DNA from: a bacterium
GTDB taxonomy: Bacteria > Deinococcota > Deinococci > Deinococcales > Deinococcaceae
DNA: 53,891 nt
NCBI GenBank assembly: GCA_021810505.1
Contig: JAJZIR010000017.1
Span: forward strand, 1-53,891
Direction of reading: 5' to 3'
A program made the position numbers and the translations under genes. The notes beneath the pieces were generated by a model. That model had not been told where the DNA came from and made no database searches. It was given only the letters and a program-made list of their open reading frames with translations. Position 1 is the first letter of the stretch, and each line of letters starts with the position of its first letter. Positions 8,222-16,161 of the stretch are shown piece by piece.

Positions 8222-8239
8222 CCAGCTCGGGCGAGCTGC
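8222..8239. other. Short inverted repeat downstream of the ArsB-type gene
   Basis: CAGCTCGGGCGAGCTG (8223-8238) forms a 7-bp stem about 25 bases beyond the stop of the pump gene. It may terminate that transcript, but it lacks a U-run. The rest of 8091-8261 shows no gene. Confidence 0.35.
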
Positions 8240-8261
8240 GGGACCGGCCCGGCAGGGGCCC

Positions 8262-9545
8262 TCAGAGCAGCAGCCGGAGCTCCAGAACAGCCAGGGTGAG
8301 CAGCAAGGTAGGGATGGTCAGGACCAGACCGGTCGCCAGGTAGCGGCCCCAGCCGACATGCAGGCCCCGCTTCTCCAGGACGTGCAGCCAGAGCAGCGTG
8401 GCCAGGCTGCCGATCGGGGTCATCTTGGGCCCGATGTCGACCCCGACCAGGTTGGCGTAGACCAGAGCGCGCCGCTGCAGGCCGTGGGCGTGCAGCTTGC
8501 CGATGGCCAGCAGCCCGATCAGGACGGTGGGGAGATTGTTGAAGACGGCGGAGAGGAAGGCTGAAGTCAGGCCGGTCGCGAAGATGGCCGAGCTCAAGCT
8601 TCCCAGGTGGGCGCTGAGCCAGCGGCTCAGCAAAGCGGTGAAACCAGCGTTGTTCAGCCCAAAGACTACCAGATACATGCCCAGCGAGAAGAGCACGATA
8701 TTCCAAGGCGCTCCGCGCAACACCGGGCCGACCGTCTTGGGGAGCTCTTTTCTGGCTACTGCCAGCAGCAGGCCGGCCAGCAGCAAGGTGATCAGGCTGA
8801 CCGGCAGGTGCAGCGGACTGGAGAAAAAATCTCCGATCAGCAGCAGTGCGCTCGCAGCCAGACCCCAGCGGAAGACCACCTGGTTCGCGATGGCTGTCTT
8901 GGGCGCCGGTAGCTCCCGCTGCTCATCTCTCCCCCTGAGCTGGGCGCGGAAGTACCAGCTGAGGACTAGAAGGGCGGCGAGCAGGGCGCCCAGGTCGACT
9001 GGGACCATCACGCCGGCGTAGCGGGCGAACCCGATCCCCTCGTAGTCGGCGCTGATGATGTTGGTCAGATTGGAGATGACGAAGGGCAGGCTGGTCGCGT
9101 CGGCCACGAAGCCGATCCCCAGGACAAAGGCTAGAGACACCGCGGCCGGGTAGCCCAGCAGGGTGAGGACTTCTAGGACGATCGGGGTCAGGATCAGCGC
9201 CCCCCCGTCGTTGGCGAAGATCCCCGAGACCAGGGCGCCCAAGGCCATCAGCAGCAGGTACAGGCGCAGCCGGCTCCCACCTGCCCACCGGGCCACGTGC
9301 AGGGCCGCGTAGCGAAACATGCCGGCCTTATCCAACAGGCCGCTGAGCACGATCAAGCCGATGAAGGTCAGGGTAGCGTTCCAGGTGATCTCCCAGACCT
9401 GCACCAGGTTGTGGATGGAGACCAAGCCGCTCGCCAAGGCGACCAGCGCTCCGGCGGTGGAGCTGATGGAGATATCTAGTCCCTTGGGCCTCCAGAGGAT
9501 CAGGCCCAGGGTCAAGGCGAAGAGCGCGGTGGCCAGGGCCTGCAC
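8262..9545 (-). CDS. ArsB-type arsenite/anion membrane transporter
   Basis: A 427-residue integral membrane protein with about 11-12 hydrophobic segments, the same length as E. coli ArsB (429). Hallmarks are GIFANDGGALILTPIVLEVL, SLPFVISNLTNIISADY and NLVGVDIGPKMTPIGSLATLLWLHVL, which match the ion-transporter (ArsB/NhaD, SLC13-like) superfamily and particularly ArsB. No arsR, arsA or arsC is adjacent, so arsenite export is likely by family but the physiological substrate is unproven. Start is GTG at 9545, placed exactly 6 bases after an extended -10 (TGC-TATGCT, 9552-9557) with no Shine-Dalgarno, so the mRNA is probably leaderless. Confidence 0.87.
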   Translation of the reverse strand: MQALATALFALTLGLILWRPKGLDISISSTAGALVALASGLVSIHNLVQVWEITWNATLTFIGLIVLSGLLDKAGMFRYAALHVARWAGGSRLRLYLLLMALGALVSGIFANDGGALILTPIVLEVLTLLGYPAAVSLAFVLGIGFVADATSLPFVISNLTNIISADYEGIGFARYAGVMVPVDLGALLAALLVLSWYFRAQLRGRDEQRELPAPKTAIANQVVFRWGLAASALLLIGDFFSSPLHLPVSLITLLLAGLLLAVARKELPKTVGPVLRGAPWNIVLFSLGMYLVVFGLNNAGFTALLSRWLSAHLGSLSSAIFATGLTSAFLSAVFNNLPTVLIGLLAIGKLHAHGLQRRALVYANLVGVDIGPKMTPIGSLATLLWLHVLEKRGLHVGWGRYLATGLVLTIPTLLLTLAVLELRLLL

Positions 9546-9551
9546 CGGCCC

Positions 9552-9557
9552 AGCATA
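9552..9557 (-). promoter_or_regulatory. Leaderless -10 box of the ArsB-type gene
   Basis: Minus-strand TATGCT, preceded by TGC (extended -10), ends 6 bases before the GTG at 9545. No -35 consensus is visible at 9575-9580, consistent with extended -10 promoters. Confidence 0.55.
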
Positions 9558-9558
9558 G

Positions 9559-9585
9559 CAGCGCCCAGAAAATTTCTGGGCGCTG
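9559..9585. terminator. Hairpin after the pilin cluster
   Basis: CAGCGCCCAG (9559-9568) pairs with CTGGGCGCTG (9576-9585) around an AAAATTT loop, about 11 bases after the PilX-type stop on the minus strand. It has no trailing U-run in the minus direction. It probably ends the pilin transcript before the ArsB promoter. Confidence 0.65.
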
Positions 9586-9596
9586 CCGGCGGGCGG

Positions 9597-11588
9597 TCAG
9601 GGGACCTGCTGCTCGCTGCTCTGGTAGACGATCGGCTGCGCCGAGGTGACCACGCTGACCGACGTGGTCGTCGGGAAGTAGGGGGGAGTGAGCCCGTTCC
9701 CGAGCCGGGGGTCGTAGGTGAAGCTGGTGAGCACTCCGGTCGAGAGCCCCCCGCTGGGGTTGGCGTAGCCGTAAATCCCGTCGGTCCCGTCGATGACGCC
9801 GCCCAGCAGCGAGAACCGACCGGTCTGGGTGGGGCTCACCGTGTTCCAATTCTCCTGATCGACGGTGTTGGTGGCCATCAGGCTGGCGTCCACGGTCAAG
9901 TTGGTCGGCGCCGTCTCGCCAGCGGCGCTGCCGTTCCCCAAGCAGATGGTGCCGCCGCCGTAATCCACCCCGTTCTGCTGCAAGAGGTTGCAGACCCCGT
10001 GCTTCCCGCTGCCCCCCGAGCTGTAGATCCCCAAGACGTTGAGGGGCCCCGAGGTGGCGCAGGTGGGGATCTGCACCGTGCCGTTGCTGTTCCGCTGCAG
10101 GGCGCCGTTGCAAGGATCGTTCTGGTACTTCAGGTCGCCAGTGATCCGGACGTCCCCTTCGGCGGTGACGTTGAGCTGGGCGAAGCTGGCGACAGCCGGC
10201 GGGGCGCTGGCCGGGTCGGTGGGGTTGCTGCGCGGAGGTCCCAGCAGCCGGTGGACGTTGCCGGCAGTGTAGATCACCCCGTTGAAGCTGGAATCCAGGT
10301 TCGTCCAGGTTCCGCCGGAGCCCTGCTGTTGGAGTGGCCCGTTCTGGGTGTAGCGGTAGAGGGTGGGAGTTGGGCAGATTCCGCTGTTTACGGCCGTGGA
10401 GCAAGCCTTGATGTATTGGTAGAGCGTTCCGCCGCTCTGGGTGACCCACTGCCCGCTGGAGAGCGTGAGCGGGTTGCCAGCCGGCCCGCCGGCGTAGAGC
10501 TCGAGCGAGTACAGGCCGGAGCTGAACAGCAGGCCCGAGTTCTCCGCCGCCACTTTCTGATTGTTGGAGTTGGTGGGGAAGGGAATATCGGCGGCGTTCC
10601 AGTCGACCCCCTGGGTGAAGTCCGGCTGGGTGTTGCCCTTGCTGGGCGGGCTGAGCCGCGAGGGGCTGAAGAAGCGGAACGCTCCCCGGGTGTAGTACCA
10701 GGCCCCCGGCCTCCCGGCGTCCGTAACCCCTGCGCTGCTGACTGGACCGCCGAAGTAGACCTGCCCGGATCCCGGGACGTTTTGGCTGTAGGTGGAGCCG
10801 GCGAAGGCGAAGTTGCCGTTGGTGTGGACCGGCCCGTCGTAGAGGTAGCTGCCGTTCAGGAAGTTGATGCCGCCTCCGGCCTGCTCGGCGTTGGTGAACG
10901 AGGCGTAGCGCGAGAAGCTCCCGGCCCCCAGGGTGAAGTCGTACTGGCCGCCGATGACCAGGGTGCGCCTGTGGGCGGTAGCGCTGGTCGCCGTCACCAC
11001 CATGGTGTAGGGCAGGCTGTAGGTCTGCTGCCCGTTGGCGGCGCCGCTCAGATAGGCGCCGAAGGCCAGGGGCTCCTTGAGGGCCGGGGAGTTCCCGCAA
11101 GACGGCAGGTTGTCAGGGGTGGTCGAGTTAGACCTGACGAAGCTGATCTGCAAGGTGAGCTGTTCGCTGGATCCCAGCGGGATACCGCTCACGCAGCCCT
11201 TTCCCGGTAGGGCGCTCTGCAGGTTCTGGCCCACCGTGGCCAGGTTGGTGGCCACGGTTCCGGGATCGGGCTGGCTCCCCGAAGACCCGGGATCGAAGGC
11301 CCAGGTCCCGGAGTTGCCGATCTCGCCCTTGCTGTCCATGCTCTCGACCACGCTGTTGAGGTCGCTGCGGACCGGTCCGCTGAGCAGCGCGGCCCCGTAG
11401 TTCTCCCCGGCCTGGGCGGCGGCCAGCGTCCGGCTGATCGCCAGATCGCTGCGGCTGTGCTGCAGGTCGCTGACGGTGAGATAGCTGCCCAGCACCATCA
11501 GGCCGGCCAGGACTGCTGCGATCACCAGCACGGTGATCAGAGCCAAGCCGGACTGGTGCCCAGGTGTTCCTAGGCGCGGCCGGTTCAC
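9597..11588 (-). CDS. Large PilX-like minor pilin with DUF4900-type body
   Basis: A 663-residue pilin-like protein. The N-terminus has a short leader ending ...HQSG followed by a hydrophobic helix (LALITVLVIAAVLAGLMVLG) and a PilX-like SDLQHSRSDLAISRTLAAAQAGENY helix; it lacks the usual Glu5 of major pilins. The long C-terminal part is Gly/Ser/Asn-rich and contains YDGPVHTNGNFAFAG, typical of DUF4900-like pilus/secretion proteins of Deinococcus-Thermus. It is last in a FimT-PilV-PilW-PilX order, the usual type IV pilus tip/priming set. The GTG at 11588 overlaps the preceding TGA (GTGA) and is preferred to the GTG at 11594. Role: minor pilin or pseudopilin at the pilus tip, possibly adhesin-like. 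Confidence 0.82.
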   Translation of the reverse strand: MNRPRLGTPGHQSGLALITVLVIAAVLAGLMVLGSYLTVSDLQHSRSDLAISRTLAAAQAGENYGAALLSGPVRSDLNSVVESMDSKGEIGNSGTWAFDPGSSGSQPDPGTVATNLATVGQNLQSALPGKGCVSGIPLGSSEQLTLQISFVRSNSTTPDNLPSCGNSPALKEPLAFGAYLSGAANGQQTYSLPYTMVVTATSATAHRRTLVIGGQYDFTLGAGSFSRYASFTNAEQAGGGINFLNGSYLYDGPVHTNGNFAFAGSTYSQNVPGSGQVYFGGPVSSAGVTDAGRPGAWYYTRGAFRFFSPSRLSPPSKGNTQPDFTQGVDWNAADIPFPTNSNNQKVAAENSGLLFSSGLYSLELYAGGPAGNPLTLSSGQWVTQSGGTLYQYIKACSTAVNSGICPTPTLYRYTQNGPLQQQGSGGTWTNLDSSFNGVIYTAGNVHRLLGPPRSNPTDPASAPPAVASFAQLNVTAEGDVRITGDLKYQNDPCNGALQRNSNGTVQIPTCATSGPLNVLGIYSSGGSGKHGVCNLLQQNGVDYGGGTICLGNGSAAGETAPTNLTVDASLMATNTVDQENWNTVSPTQTGRFSLLGGVIDGTDGIYGYANPSGGLSTGVLTSFTYDPRLGNGLTPPYFPTTTSVSVVTSAQPIVYQSSEQQVP

Positions 11589-12469
11589 GGGCACCCCGTG
11601 GCTTGTGTGCTGGAAGGGTAGAAGGTGATGGCCTGGCCGCTGGCCCCGAAGACCGAGTAGCGGTTGGTCAGCTCGATGTAGCCGGTCAAGGAGCGGCTCG
11701 GTTGCCCACCCTGCCCGGCTGCGGTCATCTTGATGGCGATCTGGCTCACGTAGTCTCCTGCTGGGACGCTAGCGATGCTGGAATAGGCCACCCCCTGGGA
11801 GATGTAGCTGACCTGGAACCCGCTGATGTCGAAGGCGACCGGCTGGGTATTGCTGGCGCTCAGGCCGGTGCTCTCGACCAAGATCTGGTGGGCAGCGTCG
11901 TAGTGAAAGCCCAGGGCGGTGGCCTGCATGGCCACAGTGTTGGGGCTGAAGCAGACCGCGTTGTATTGGCGCGGCTGGTTGTGCACCACGTTGTAGTAGT
12001 TGGCGGTCTGGCTGATCTGCGAGGCGGTGATGAAGGTAGCCTGATGGGCGTCGGGGTTGAGCAGGATGAACGAGGTGCCTGTACCCCAGCTCAGCGTAGG
12101 GGCGTAGATGTTCACGTTGTCCGCGCTGGTGAAGCAGCTCGACTGCCGGCAGCCGGTGGCCCCGACGGTCTGGTAGGCTGCGGTGGAGTTGGCGTCCAGC
12201 ACCGAGATGTCGCTGGAATCGGAAGGGTAGGGAACCGAGGCCAGGATGCCGAAGCTGTCGTTACGGATCGCCTCGGTGACGATCTCCATGGCCCTCCTCA
12301 AGTTGCTGCTCTGGCTGACGAAAATCTGCTGGGCCCGGTTGGTGTTCAGGTATACCTGGCTGGCGACTAGGCCGACCACTAAGACGACGGCCAAGACCGC
12401 CAGGGCGATCAGCATTTCCAGCAGGGTGAACCCCTCCTGCCGCCTACTCCAGGGTGGTTGCGTGGACAC
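11585..12469 (-). CDS. PilW-like minor pilin
   Basis: A 294-residue protein with a class III prepilin signal: basic leader ...WSRRQEG then FTLLEMLIALAVLAVVLVVGL, with Glu5, cleaved by PilD after Gly. The C-terminal domain has a paired-Cys segment (ATGCRQSSCF) and ends ...STQATGCP. Start is GTG at 12469, overlapping the end of the upstream PilV-like gene by 26 bases. With its neighbours it should form the pilus priming complex in the inner membrane. Confidence 0.85.
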   Translation of the reverse strand: MSTQPPWSRRQEGFTLLEMLIALAVLAVVLVVGLVASQVYLNTNRAQQIFVSQSSNLRRAMEIVTEAIRNDSFGILASVPYPSDSSDISVLDANSTAAYQTVGATGCRQSSCFTSADNVNIYAPTLSWGTGTSFILLNPDAHQATFITASQISQTANYYNVVHNQPRQYNAVCFSPNTVAMQATALGFHYDAAHQILVESTGLSASNTQPVAFDISGFQVSYISQGVAYSSIASVPAGDYVSQIAIKMTAAGQGGQPSRSLTGYIELTNRYSVFGASGQAITFYPSSTQATGCP

Positions 12470-12890
12470 AGGCCTCCCCTCCTCCTCGGCTACTCCAGCA
12501 CACCGCGACGTAGTAGGAGTTCATCGGCGTGCTGAGCAGGCTGCTGGGGTTGTAATCCCCTTGGTTGGTCGCTGTCCCGCAGAACTGGTCGGGGTGATCT
12601 CCACCCGATAGGTAGCTCGAGCAGGACGAGGGTGGCGATCCGCTGGACAAGACGGTGGTATGCGGTGTATAGAGGAAGACCTGGGAGCTGCTGGGGGCGA
12701 GCAGGATCTGCTGCTGCTCGATCTGCGCGGTCAATGTGCTCAGGATCTGGGACGCCTGGGTCTGCAGCGAGGCGTTGCTGGCGCTCTGCAGGTTGAAGAT
12801 GAACGGCGCGGTGATCGAGACCAAGACGATCGCCAGCACAGCCACTGCGACCAAGACCTCGACCAGGGTGAGGCCGGAGCTGCGGTTCAC
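12444..12890 (-). CDS. PilV-like minor pilin
   Basis: A 148-residue prepilin with leader VNRSSG followed by LTLVEVLVAVAVLAIVLVSITAPF (Glu5 present). The GTG at 12890 overlaps the TGA of the upstream gene (GTGA) and gives a normal six-residue leader, so the longer in-frame extension is rejected. The C-terminal half has paired Cys residues (SSCSSYLSG, QFCG). It is the second gene of the minor-pilin operon. Confidence 0.82.
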   Translation of the reverse strand: MNRSSGLTLVEVLVAVAVLAIVLVSITAPFIFNLQSASNASLQTQASQILSTLTAQIEQQQILLAPSSSQVFLYTPHTTVLSSGSPPSSCSSYLSGGDHPDQFCGTATNQGDYNPSSLLSTPMNSYYVAVCWSSRGGGEACVHATTLE

Positions 12891-13378
12891 GATTTCACCT
12901 GACCGCTGACCGCCACGATCAGCTGGCGGCTGATCCCAAAGCCGCTCAGCTCGATGCACGGGAAAGTGTAGGTGCTGTCATAGGGGCAGGTCGCCGGAGC
13001 GGGGCTGGTGGGGAAACTGACCACCCCCGGGGGGGACATGCACAGCCACCCCGTGCCGCTGCTGATTCCGGACGGCGCAGCGATCTGGCCGATGGTGGGC
13101 GCGACGCTGGGCTGCCCCCCCTCGCACTGTGCGATGGTCCCCCCGGTGGGCCCCCACTGGATCCCGCTGGGCGAGTAGAGCAGGGCGTAGACCTGGTCGT
13201 TGGAGTTGGCCTGAGTGGTAGCCAGCGAGATGTTCTGAGCCACCGCGCTGCTGTACTGATTGAAGGCTTGCTGGTGGATCAAGTTGCCGATGACCGGAAT
13301 GCCTATAGCTGCCAGCACGCCGGCGATGAAGACGACGAGTAGCAGCTCGAGCAAAGTTAAGCCCGACGAGAAGTGCAT
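12887..13378 (-). CDS. FimT/GspH-like minor pilin
   Basis: A 163-residue prepilin: short leader MHFSSG then LTLLELLLVVFIAGVLAAIGIPV, a canonical type IV pilin N-terminus with Glu5. FimT/GspH-like proteins are pseudopilins that in some bacteria bind DNA during natural transformation. ATG at 13378 is preferred because a -10-like TACCCT (13385-13390) ends exactly 6 bases before it; a GTG at 13402 would give a 14-residue leader and cannot be excluded. It is the first gene of the cluster, after the hairpin at 13408-13435. Confidence 0.8.
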   Translation of the reverse strand: MHFSSGLTLLELLLVVFIAGVLAAIGIPVIGNLIHQQAFNQYSSAVAQNISLATTQANSNDQVYALLYSPSGIQWGPTGGTIAQCEGGQPSVAPTIGQIAAPSGISSGTGWLCMSPPGVVSFPTSPAPATCPYDSTYTFPCIELSGFGISRQLIVAVSGQVKS

Positions 13379-13384
13379 GAGATC

Positions 13385-13390
13385 AGGGTA
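13385..13390 (-). promoter_or_regulatory. Possible leaderless -10 of the minor-pilin operon
   Basis: Minus-strand TACCCT lies 6 bases before ATG 13378, with TAGTCA 17 bases upstream as a poor -35. No SD precedes the ATG. Confidence 0.4.
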
Positions 13391-13407
13391 GCCGGGTCTC
13401 ACCTCGC

Positions 13408-13435
13408 TGACTATCCCCCAAGTGGGGGATAGTCA
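13408..13435. terminator. 13-bp hairpin at the end of the molybdate operon
   Basis: Arms TGACTATCCCCCA (13408-13420) and TGGGGGATAGTCA (13423-13435) are perfect complements separated by 2 bases. The right arm includes the stop codon of the permease gene. It separates the molybdate operon from the minor-pilin operon; no U-run follows. Confidence 0.7.
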
Positions 13436-14185
13436 GGCCGGGGCGGCCGCGGCCCGGCCGAAGCGCAGCAGAGCCAGAGCGGGCAGGGACAGCGCCAGCA
13501 GCGCCCACAGCAGCGGGAACACCGCCCCGAGGCCCTGATCTTGCAGGTTGACCCAGAGGCGTACCGGGATTCCTTGCGGGAAGTAGGCGATCAGCAAGGC
13601 GATCCCGAACTCGCCCACCGCCCTGACCCAGCCGATCACCGCCGCCGCGGCCAGCCCCCCTGCGGCTACTGGGAACTCGACCCGCAGCGCCGCCCGCAGG
13701 GGACTGCTCCCCAGGCAGCGGGCCGCCGCAGCCAGCTGAGGGTCGACCGACCGGAAGGCGGCGCGGGCAGCGATCAGGAAGTAGGGGAGAGCTGCGTAGA
13801 ACTGCGCGATCACGAAGGCGGCCGGGGTGTTGTCCAGGCTCCAGCCCAGGGTTTGGCTTAGAACCCTGCCGGCTGGGCTCCCCGGCCCGGTGAGCAGGAT
13901 CAGGAGCAGGCCCATGGCCAGGGGCGGTGTCACCAGGGCGAAGAGGGTGATCAGCTCGGCGGCCCGGATCCAAATGCCCTGAGCCCTGGCCATCCAGTAG
14001 GCGGCTGGGACTCCGATGCAGGCGACGGCGCCCAAGGCGAGCGCGCTCAAGCTCAGGCTGGTCCAGATCGCGGCCAGATCCCCTGGGCTCAGAGGGCCTG
14101 GCTTTCCGGTGAGCAGCAGGGCCAGAAAGGGCAGCCCCAGCAAGCAGGCGCTCAGCGCGGTCCAGATTCCCCCCAGGCGGCTCAA
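13433..14185 (-). CDS. Molybdate/tungstate ABC transporter permease
   Basis: A 250-residue ModB/WtpB-type inner-membrane permease with about six transmembrane segments and the conserved loop AAARCLGSSPLRAALRVEFPVAAGGLAAAAVIGWVRAVGEFG, the ATPase-contact region with the ARAxGEFG hallmark. Its ATG overlaps the stop of the binding-protein gene (ATGA, 14182-14185). It should form a homodimer with a ModC/WtpC ATPase, but no such gene is adjacent; the stop codon lies in a hairpin and pilin genes follow. Confidence 0.88.
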   Translation of the reverse strand: MSRLGGIWTALSACLLGLPFLALLLTGKPGPLSPGDLAAIWTSLSLSALALGAVACIGVPAAYWMARAQGIWIRAAELITLFALVTPPLAMGLLLILLTGPGSPAGRVLSQTLGWSLDNTPAAFVIAQFYAALPYFLIAARAAFRSVDPQLAAAARCLGSSPLRAALRVEFPVAAGGLAAAAVIGWVRAVGEFGIALLIAYFPQGIPVRLWVNLQDQGLGAVFPLLWALLALSLPALALLRFGRAAAAPA

Positions 14186-15057
14186 AGGGGCGGGCCGCTC
14201 GGCGGGCCGTAGCCGTAGGCGGAAAAGGCCGCTTGCCCAGCTTGGCTGCGCAGATAGGCGAGAAACGCCTCTCCCAGCGCCGGGTCCGGCGCCGTCTTGG
14301 GCACCGCCGCGTAGAACACCAGGGGCGATACCTTGACCTGGCTGCCGCCCGGCAGCTGGAGAGCGACCTGCTGGTAGAAGCGCTCCAGCGCCGGATCGCT
14401 CAAGTTGACCGCTCCAGGGAGCGGAATATAGGGCAGGTGCAGCGATTTGACCGCGCTGAGGTACCCCGAGGTGGCGTCGATCTGCCCGGCCTGCAGCCGA
14501 GCCAGCAGCGAGGTCTCGGTGAAGATCTCGGCGGGGTTGAGCAGGGGCCCGAGGACCTTCCTCTCCAGCCCGGGCTGGTGGTAGTAGCGCTCGGCCAGCA
14601 AGAAGGTGAAGACGATGTTCTGCCCCTGAGGGTCGGTGCGCGGATCGGTGCGGCCGAAGCGCAGCCCTGGAGTCTCGAGGACCTGGTACCAGGGGAGCCG
14701 GCCGGCTGCGGCGGCGGCCAGCTGCCCGGCAAAGCGGCTCTTGGGGCTGTAGGCGATGACCATCTGGGTGCTGGCTACCGGGACGGCCCGCCGGATCAGG
14801 CCGCTGCGCAAGAGCAGCTCCATCGGCCCCTCGGTGATGGCGAGGAAGACGTCGGGTCGCAGCTGGCCGGAGGCGATCAGCCTGGCCAGGGCGTAGGCCC
14901 CCTGGCCTTCCCCCTGGTACGTCACCCGGTGCTCGGCTGCGAAGGCCGGGCCGATCGCCCGATCCATCACCGTCCCCATGGACCCGGCATAATCGACGGT
15001 GAGCGTTCCTGTCCCGCTGGCTAACCCAGCTGCGCTCAGCAGCGCGAAGCCGGCCAC
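14182..15057 (-). CDS. Molybdate/tungstate-binding protein (WtpA/ModA type)
   Basis: About 291 residues. After a hydrophobic N-terminus (VAGFALLSAAGLASG) the mature part reads LTVDYAGSMGTVMDRAIGPAF and includes GEGQGAYALARLIASGQLRPDVF, FGRTDPRTDPQG and ATSGYLSAVKSLHLPYIPLP, close to the WtpA/TupA oxyanion-binding family. The GTG at 15057 is the first start after the upstream regulator stop, but it leaves a signal peptide without basic residues. Initiation inside the regulator gene (as far as ATG 15192) would supply Arg/Lys residues, so the start is uncertain. It is followed by its permease with a 4-base overlap. Confidence 0.83.
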   Translation of the reverse strand: MAGFALLSAAGLASGTGTLTVDYAGSMGTVMDRAIGPAFAAEHRVTYQGEGQGAYALARLIASGQLRPDVFLAITEGPMELLLRSGLIRRAVPVASTQMVIAYSPKSRFAGQLAAAAAGRLPWYQVLETPGLRFGRTDPRTDPQGQNIVFTFLLAERYYHQPGLERKVLGPLLNPAEIFTETSLLARLQAGQIDATSGYLSAVKSLHLPYIPLPGAVNLSDPALERFYQQVALQLPGGSQVKVSPLVFYAAVPKTAPDPALGEAFLAYLRSQAGQAAFSAYGYGPPSGPPL

Positions 15058-15064
15058 CAGGGCC

Positions 15065-16066
15065 CTAAGGGCCGAGCTGGCGGTAGCCCTCCAGGCTGGC
15101 CAGCTGCCTGCGGAAGAGGGCGCTGCCCAGGCGCTCGAGCAGCTTGAGGATTTGAGGTGAACCAGCCCTTTCTTTGGGGTAAACCAATGCATGGATCTCC
15201 TCTTCCAGGGGAAAGCAGGTGAGGTCTCGCGCTTTCGCTAGGGCCAGCGGAGCGATTCCCAGGTCGGCGCCGCCGCTGGCGATGGCCGCTGCCACCTCGC
15301 TGGGGCTCCAAGCTATCCGGGTCGCAGCTGGGAGCGGCCTGCCCGATCGGGCCAGCAGCTGGTCCAGGATGCGGCGCGCCCCTGAGCCGGCTTCCCTGGC
15401 GACCAGCCGCAGCTCCGGCCTGGCCAGGTCCGGCGGTCCCGAGACGCCCAGGGGATTGGCCGGGGCTGCCACCAGGCAGATCGGCTGGGTCCAGATCGGA
15501 AGGCCCACCAGGTCTGGGTGCTCTTGTTCGGTGGCGCTCGGCCCGTGCACGGTGGCGGCGGTGAGCGCGCCGCGCCGCAGCCGAGCGGCGGCGCGGCCGT
15601 TCCCCAGCTCCTCCCAGCGCAGCCTCTCGGAGCGCAGCAGGCCCAAGGCTGGGTCGCACCCACCCACCGTGACCGCTCCCGCGAGCTGCTCCTCCGGGAC
15701 CAGGAAGCGGACCCGCCCCCCCTCTTCCACGACGCCGTCGGCGGGCTGGATGGGCGTGTTCCTGAGCGGCTCAGCCCACCAGCCCTGCGGCGTGCGGCTG
15801 ATCCGGACCCGCGTTCCCGCCGCCAGCGGTCTCTCGGAAAGGATCCCCTGCCCTTGCCAGAACAGCGCGCTGACCTCGGTGTCCAAGCAATCGGCCAGTT
15901 TCAGGGCTACGGCGACGCTGGGTGCGTGGCGCCCCTGCTCGATCGCGCTGAGGCTTTGGCGGGATATCCCAGCTCGCTCAGCCAGCCCGCTCAGGCTCAG
16001 GCCGTTCCGCCTGCGCAGGGACGCGATCCGGTTGTGTAGGCCGGGCTCTAGCTGCTTGGCGCACAC
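15065..16066 (-). CDS. XRE-family regulator with periplasmic-binding-protein-like oxyanion domain
   Basis: A 333-residue protein. Residues about 12-65 are an XRE helix-turn-helix (GLSLSGLAERAGISRQSLSAIEQGRHAPSVAVALKLADCL). The C-terminal two thirds form a PBP-like domain (LVAREAGSGARRILDQLLARSG, VAAAIASGGADLGIAPLAL), related to the molybdate-sensing domains fused to regulators and MoeA-like proteins. It lies directly upstream of the molybdate/tungstate binding protein and permease, so it probably senses the oxyanion and controls this operon: a ModE replacement. Start is GTG 16066, exactly 6 bases after TACAGT of a consensus promoter; upstream in-frame codons lie inside that promoter and are rejected. 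The transcript is predicted leaderless. Confidence 0.86.
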   Translation of the reverse strand: MCAKQLEPGLHNRIASLRRRNGLSLSGLAERAGISRQSLSAIEQGRHAPSVAVALKLADCLDTEVSALFWQGQGILSERPLAAGTRVRISRTPQGWWAEPLRNTPIQPADGVVEEGGRVRFLVPEEQLAGAVTVGGCDPALGLLRSERLRWEELGNGRAAARLRRGALTAATVHGPSATEQEHPDLVGLPIWTQPICLVAAPANPLGVSGPPDLARPELRLVAREAGSGARRILDQLLARSGRPLPAATRIAWSPSEVAAAIASGGADLGIAPLALAKARDLTCFPLEEEIHALVYPKERAGSPQILKLLERLGSALFRRQLASLEGYRQLGP

Positions 16067-16072
16067 GCCCGG

Positions 16073-16101
16073 ACTGTAATGTATATACACAGGTTTGTCA
16101 A
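16073..16101 (-). promoter_or_regulatory. Consensus leaderless promoter of the oxyanion regulator operon
   Basis: Minus-strand TTGACA (16096-16101), 17-base spacer, TACAGT (16073-16078), then 6 bases to GTG 16066. The spacer contains the perfect palindrome TGTATATACA (16080-16089), and the -35 is one arm of TGTCAA-N6-TTGACA (16096-16113). Both palindromes are candidate operators for autoregulation. Confidence 0.85.
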
Positions 16102-16149
16102 TTAAAGTTGACAGACCGCGCCCGAGAATCCCTGAGCCAGCTTCGCCCC

Positions 16150-16155
16150 TATGAT
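16150..16155 (+). promoter_or_regulatory. Leaderless -10 of the BNR-repeat gene
   Basis: TATGAT ends exactly 6 bases before GTG 16162. No good -35 lies 17 bases upstream; the TTGACA at 16108-16113 is too far away to pair with it. Confidence 0.5.
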
Positions 16156-16161
16156 GGGAAG

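Noticed and set aside
9328-11100. 590-codon minus-strand frame across the ArsB and PilX-like genes
   Set aside because: Arg/Gln-rich shadow of the pilin reading frame; spans the hairpin at 9559-9585 and two recognisable genes.
9999-11210. 403-codon plus-strand frame
   Set aside because: Antisense to the PilX-like pilin; no family signature, GC-rich codon shadow.
14182-15192. ATG 15192 as start of the oxyanion-binding protein
   Set aside because: It would overlap the regulator gene by 128 bases, and its apparent SD is explained by Glu-Glu-Glu codons there. It is kept only as an alternative because the short start gives a weak signal peptide.
16108-16113. TTGACA as -35 of the BNR-repeat gene
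   Set aside because: No -10 match 16-18 bases downstream; the nearest good -10 (16150-16155) is 36 bases away. It may rather be one arm of an operator.
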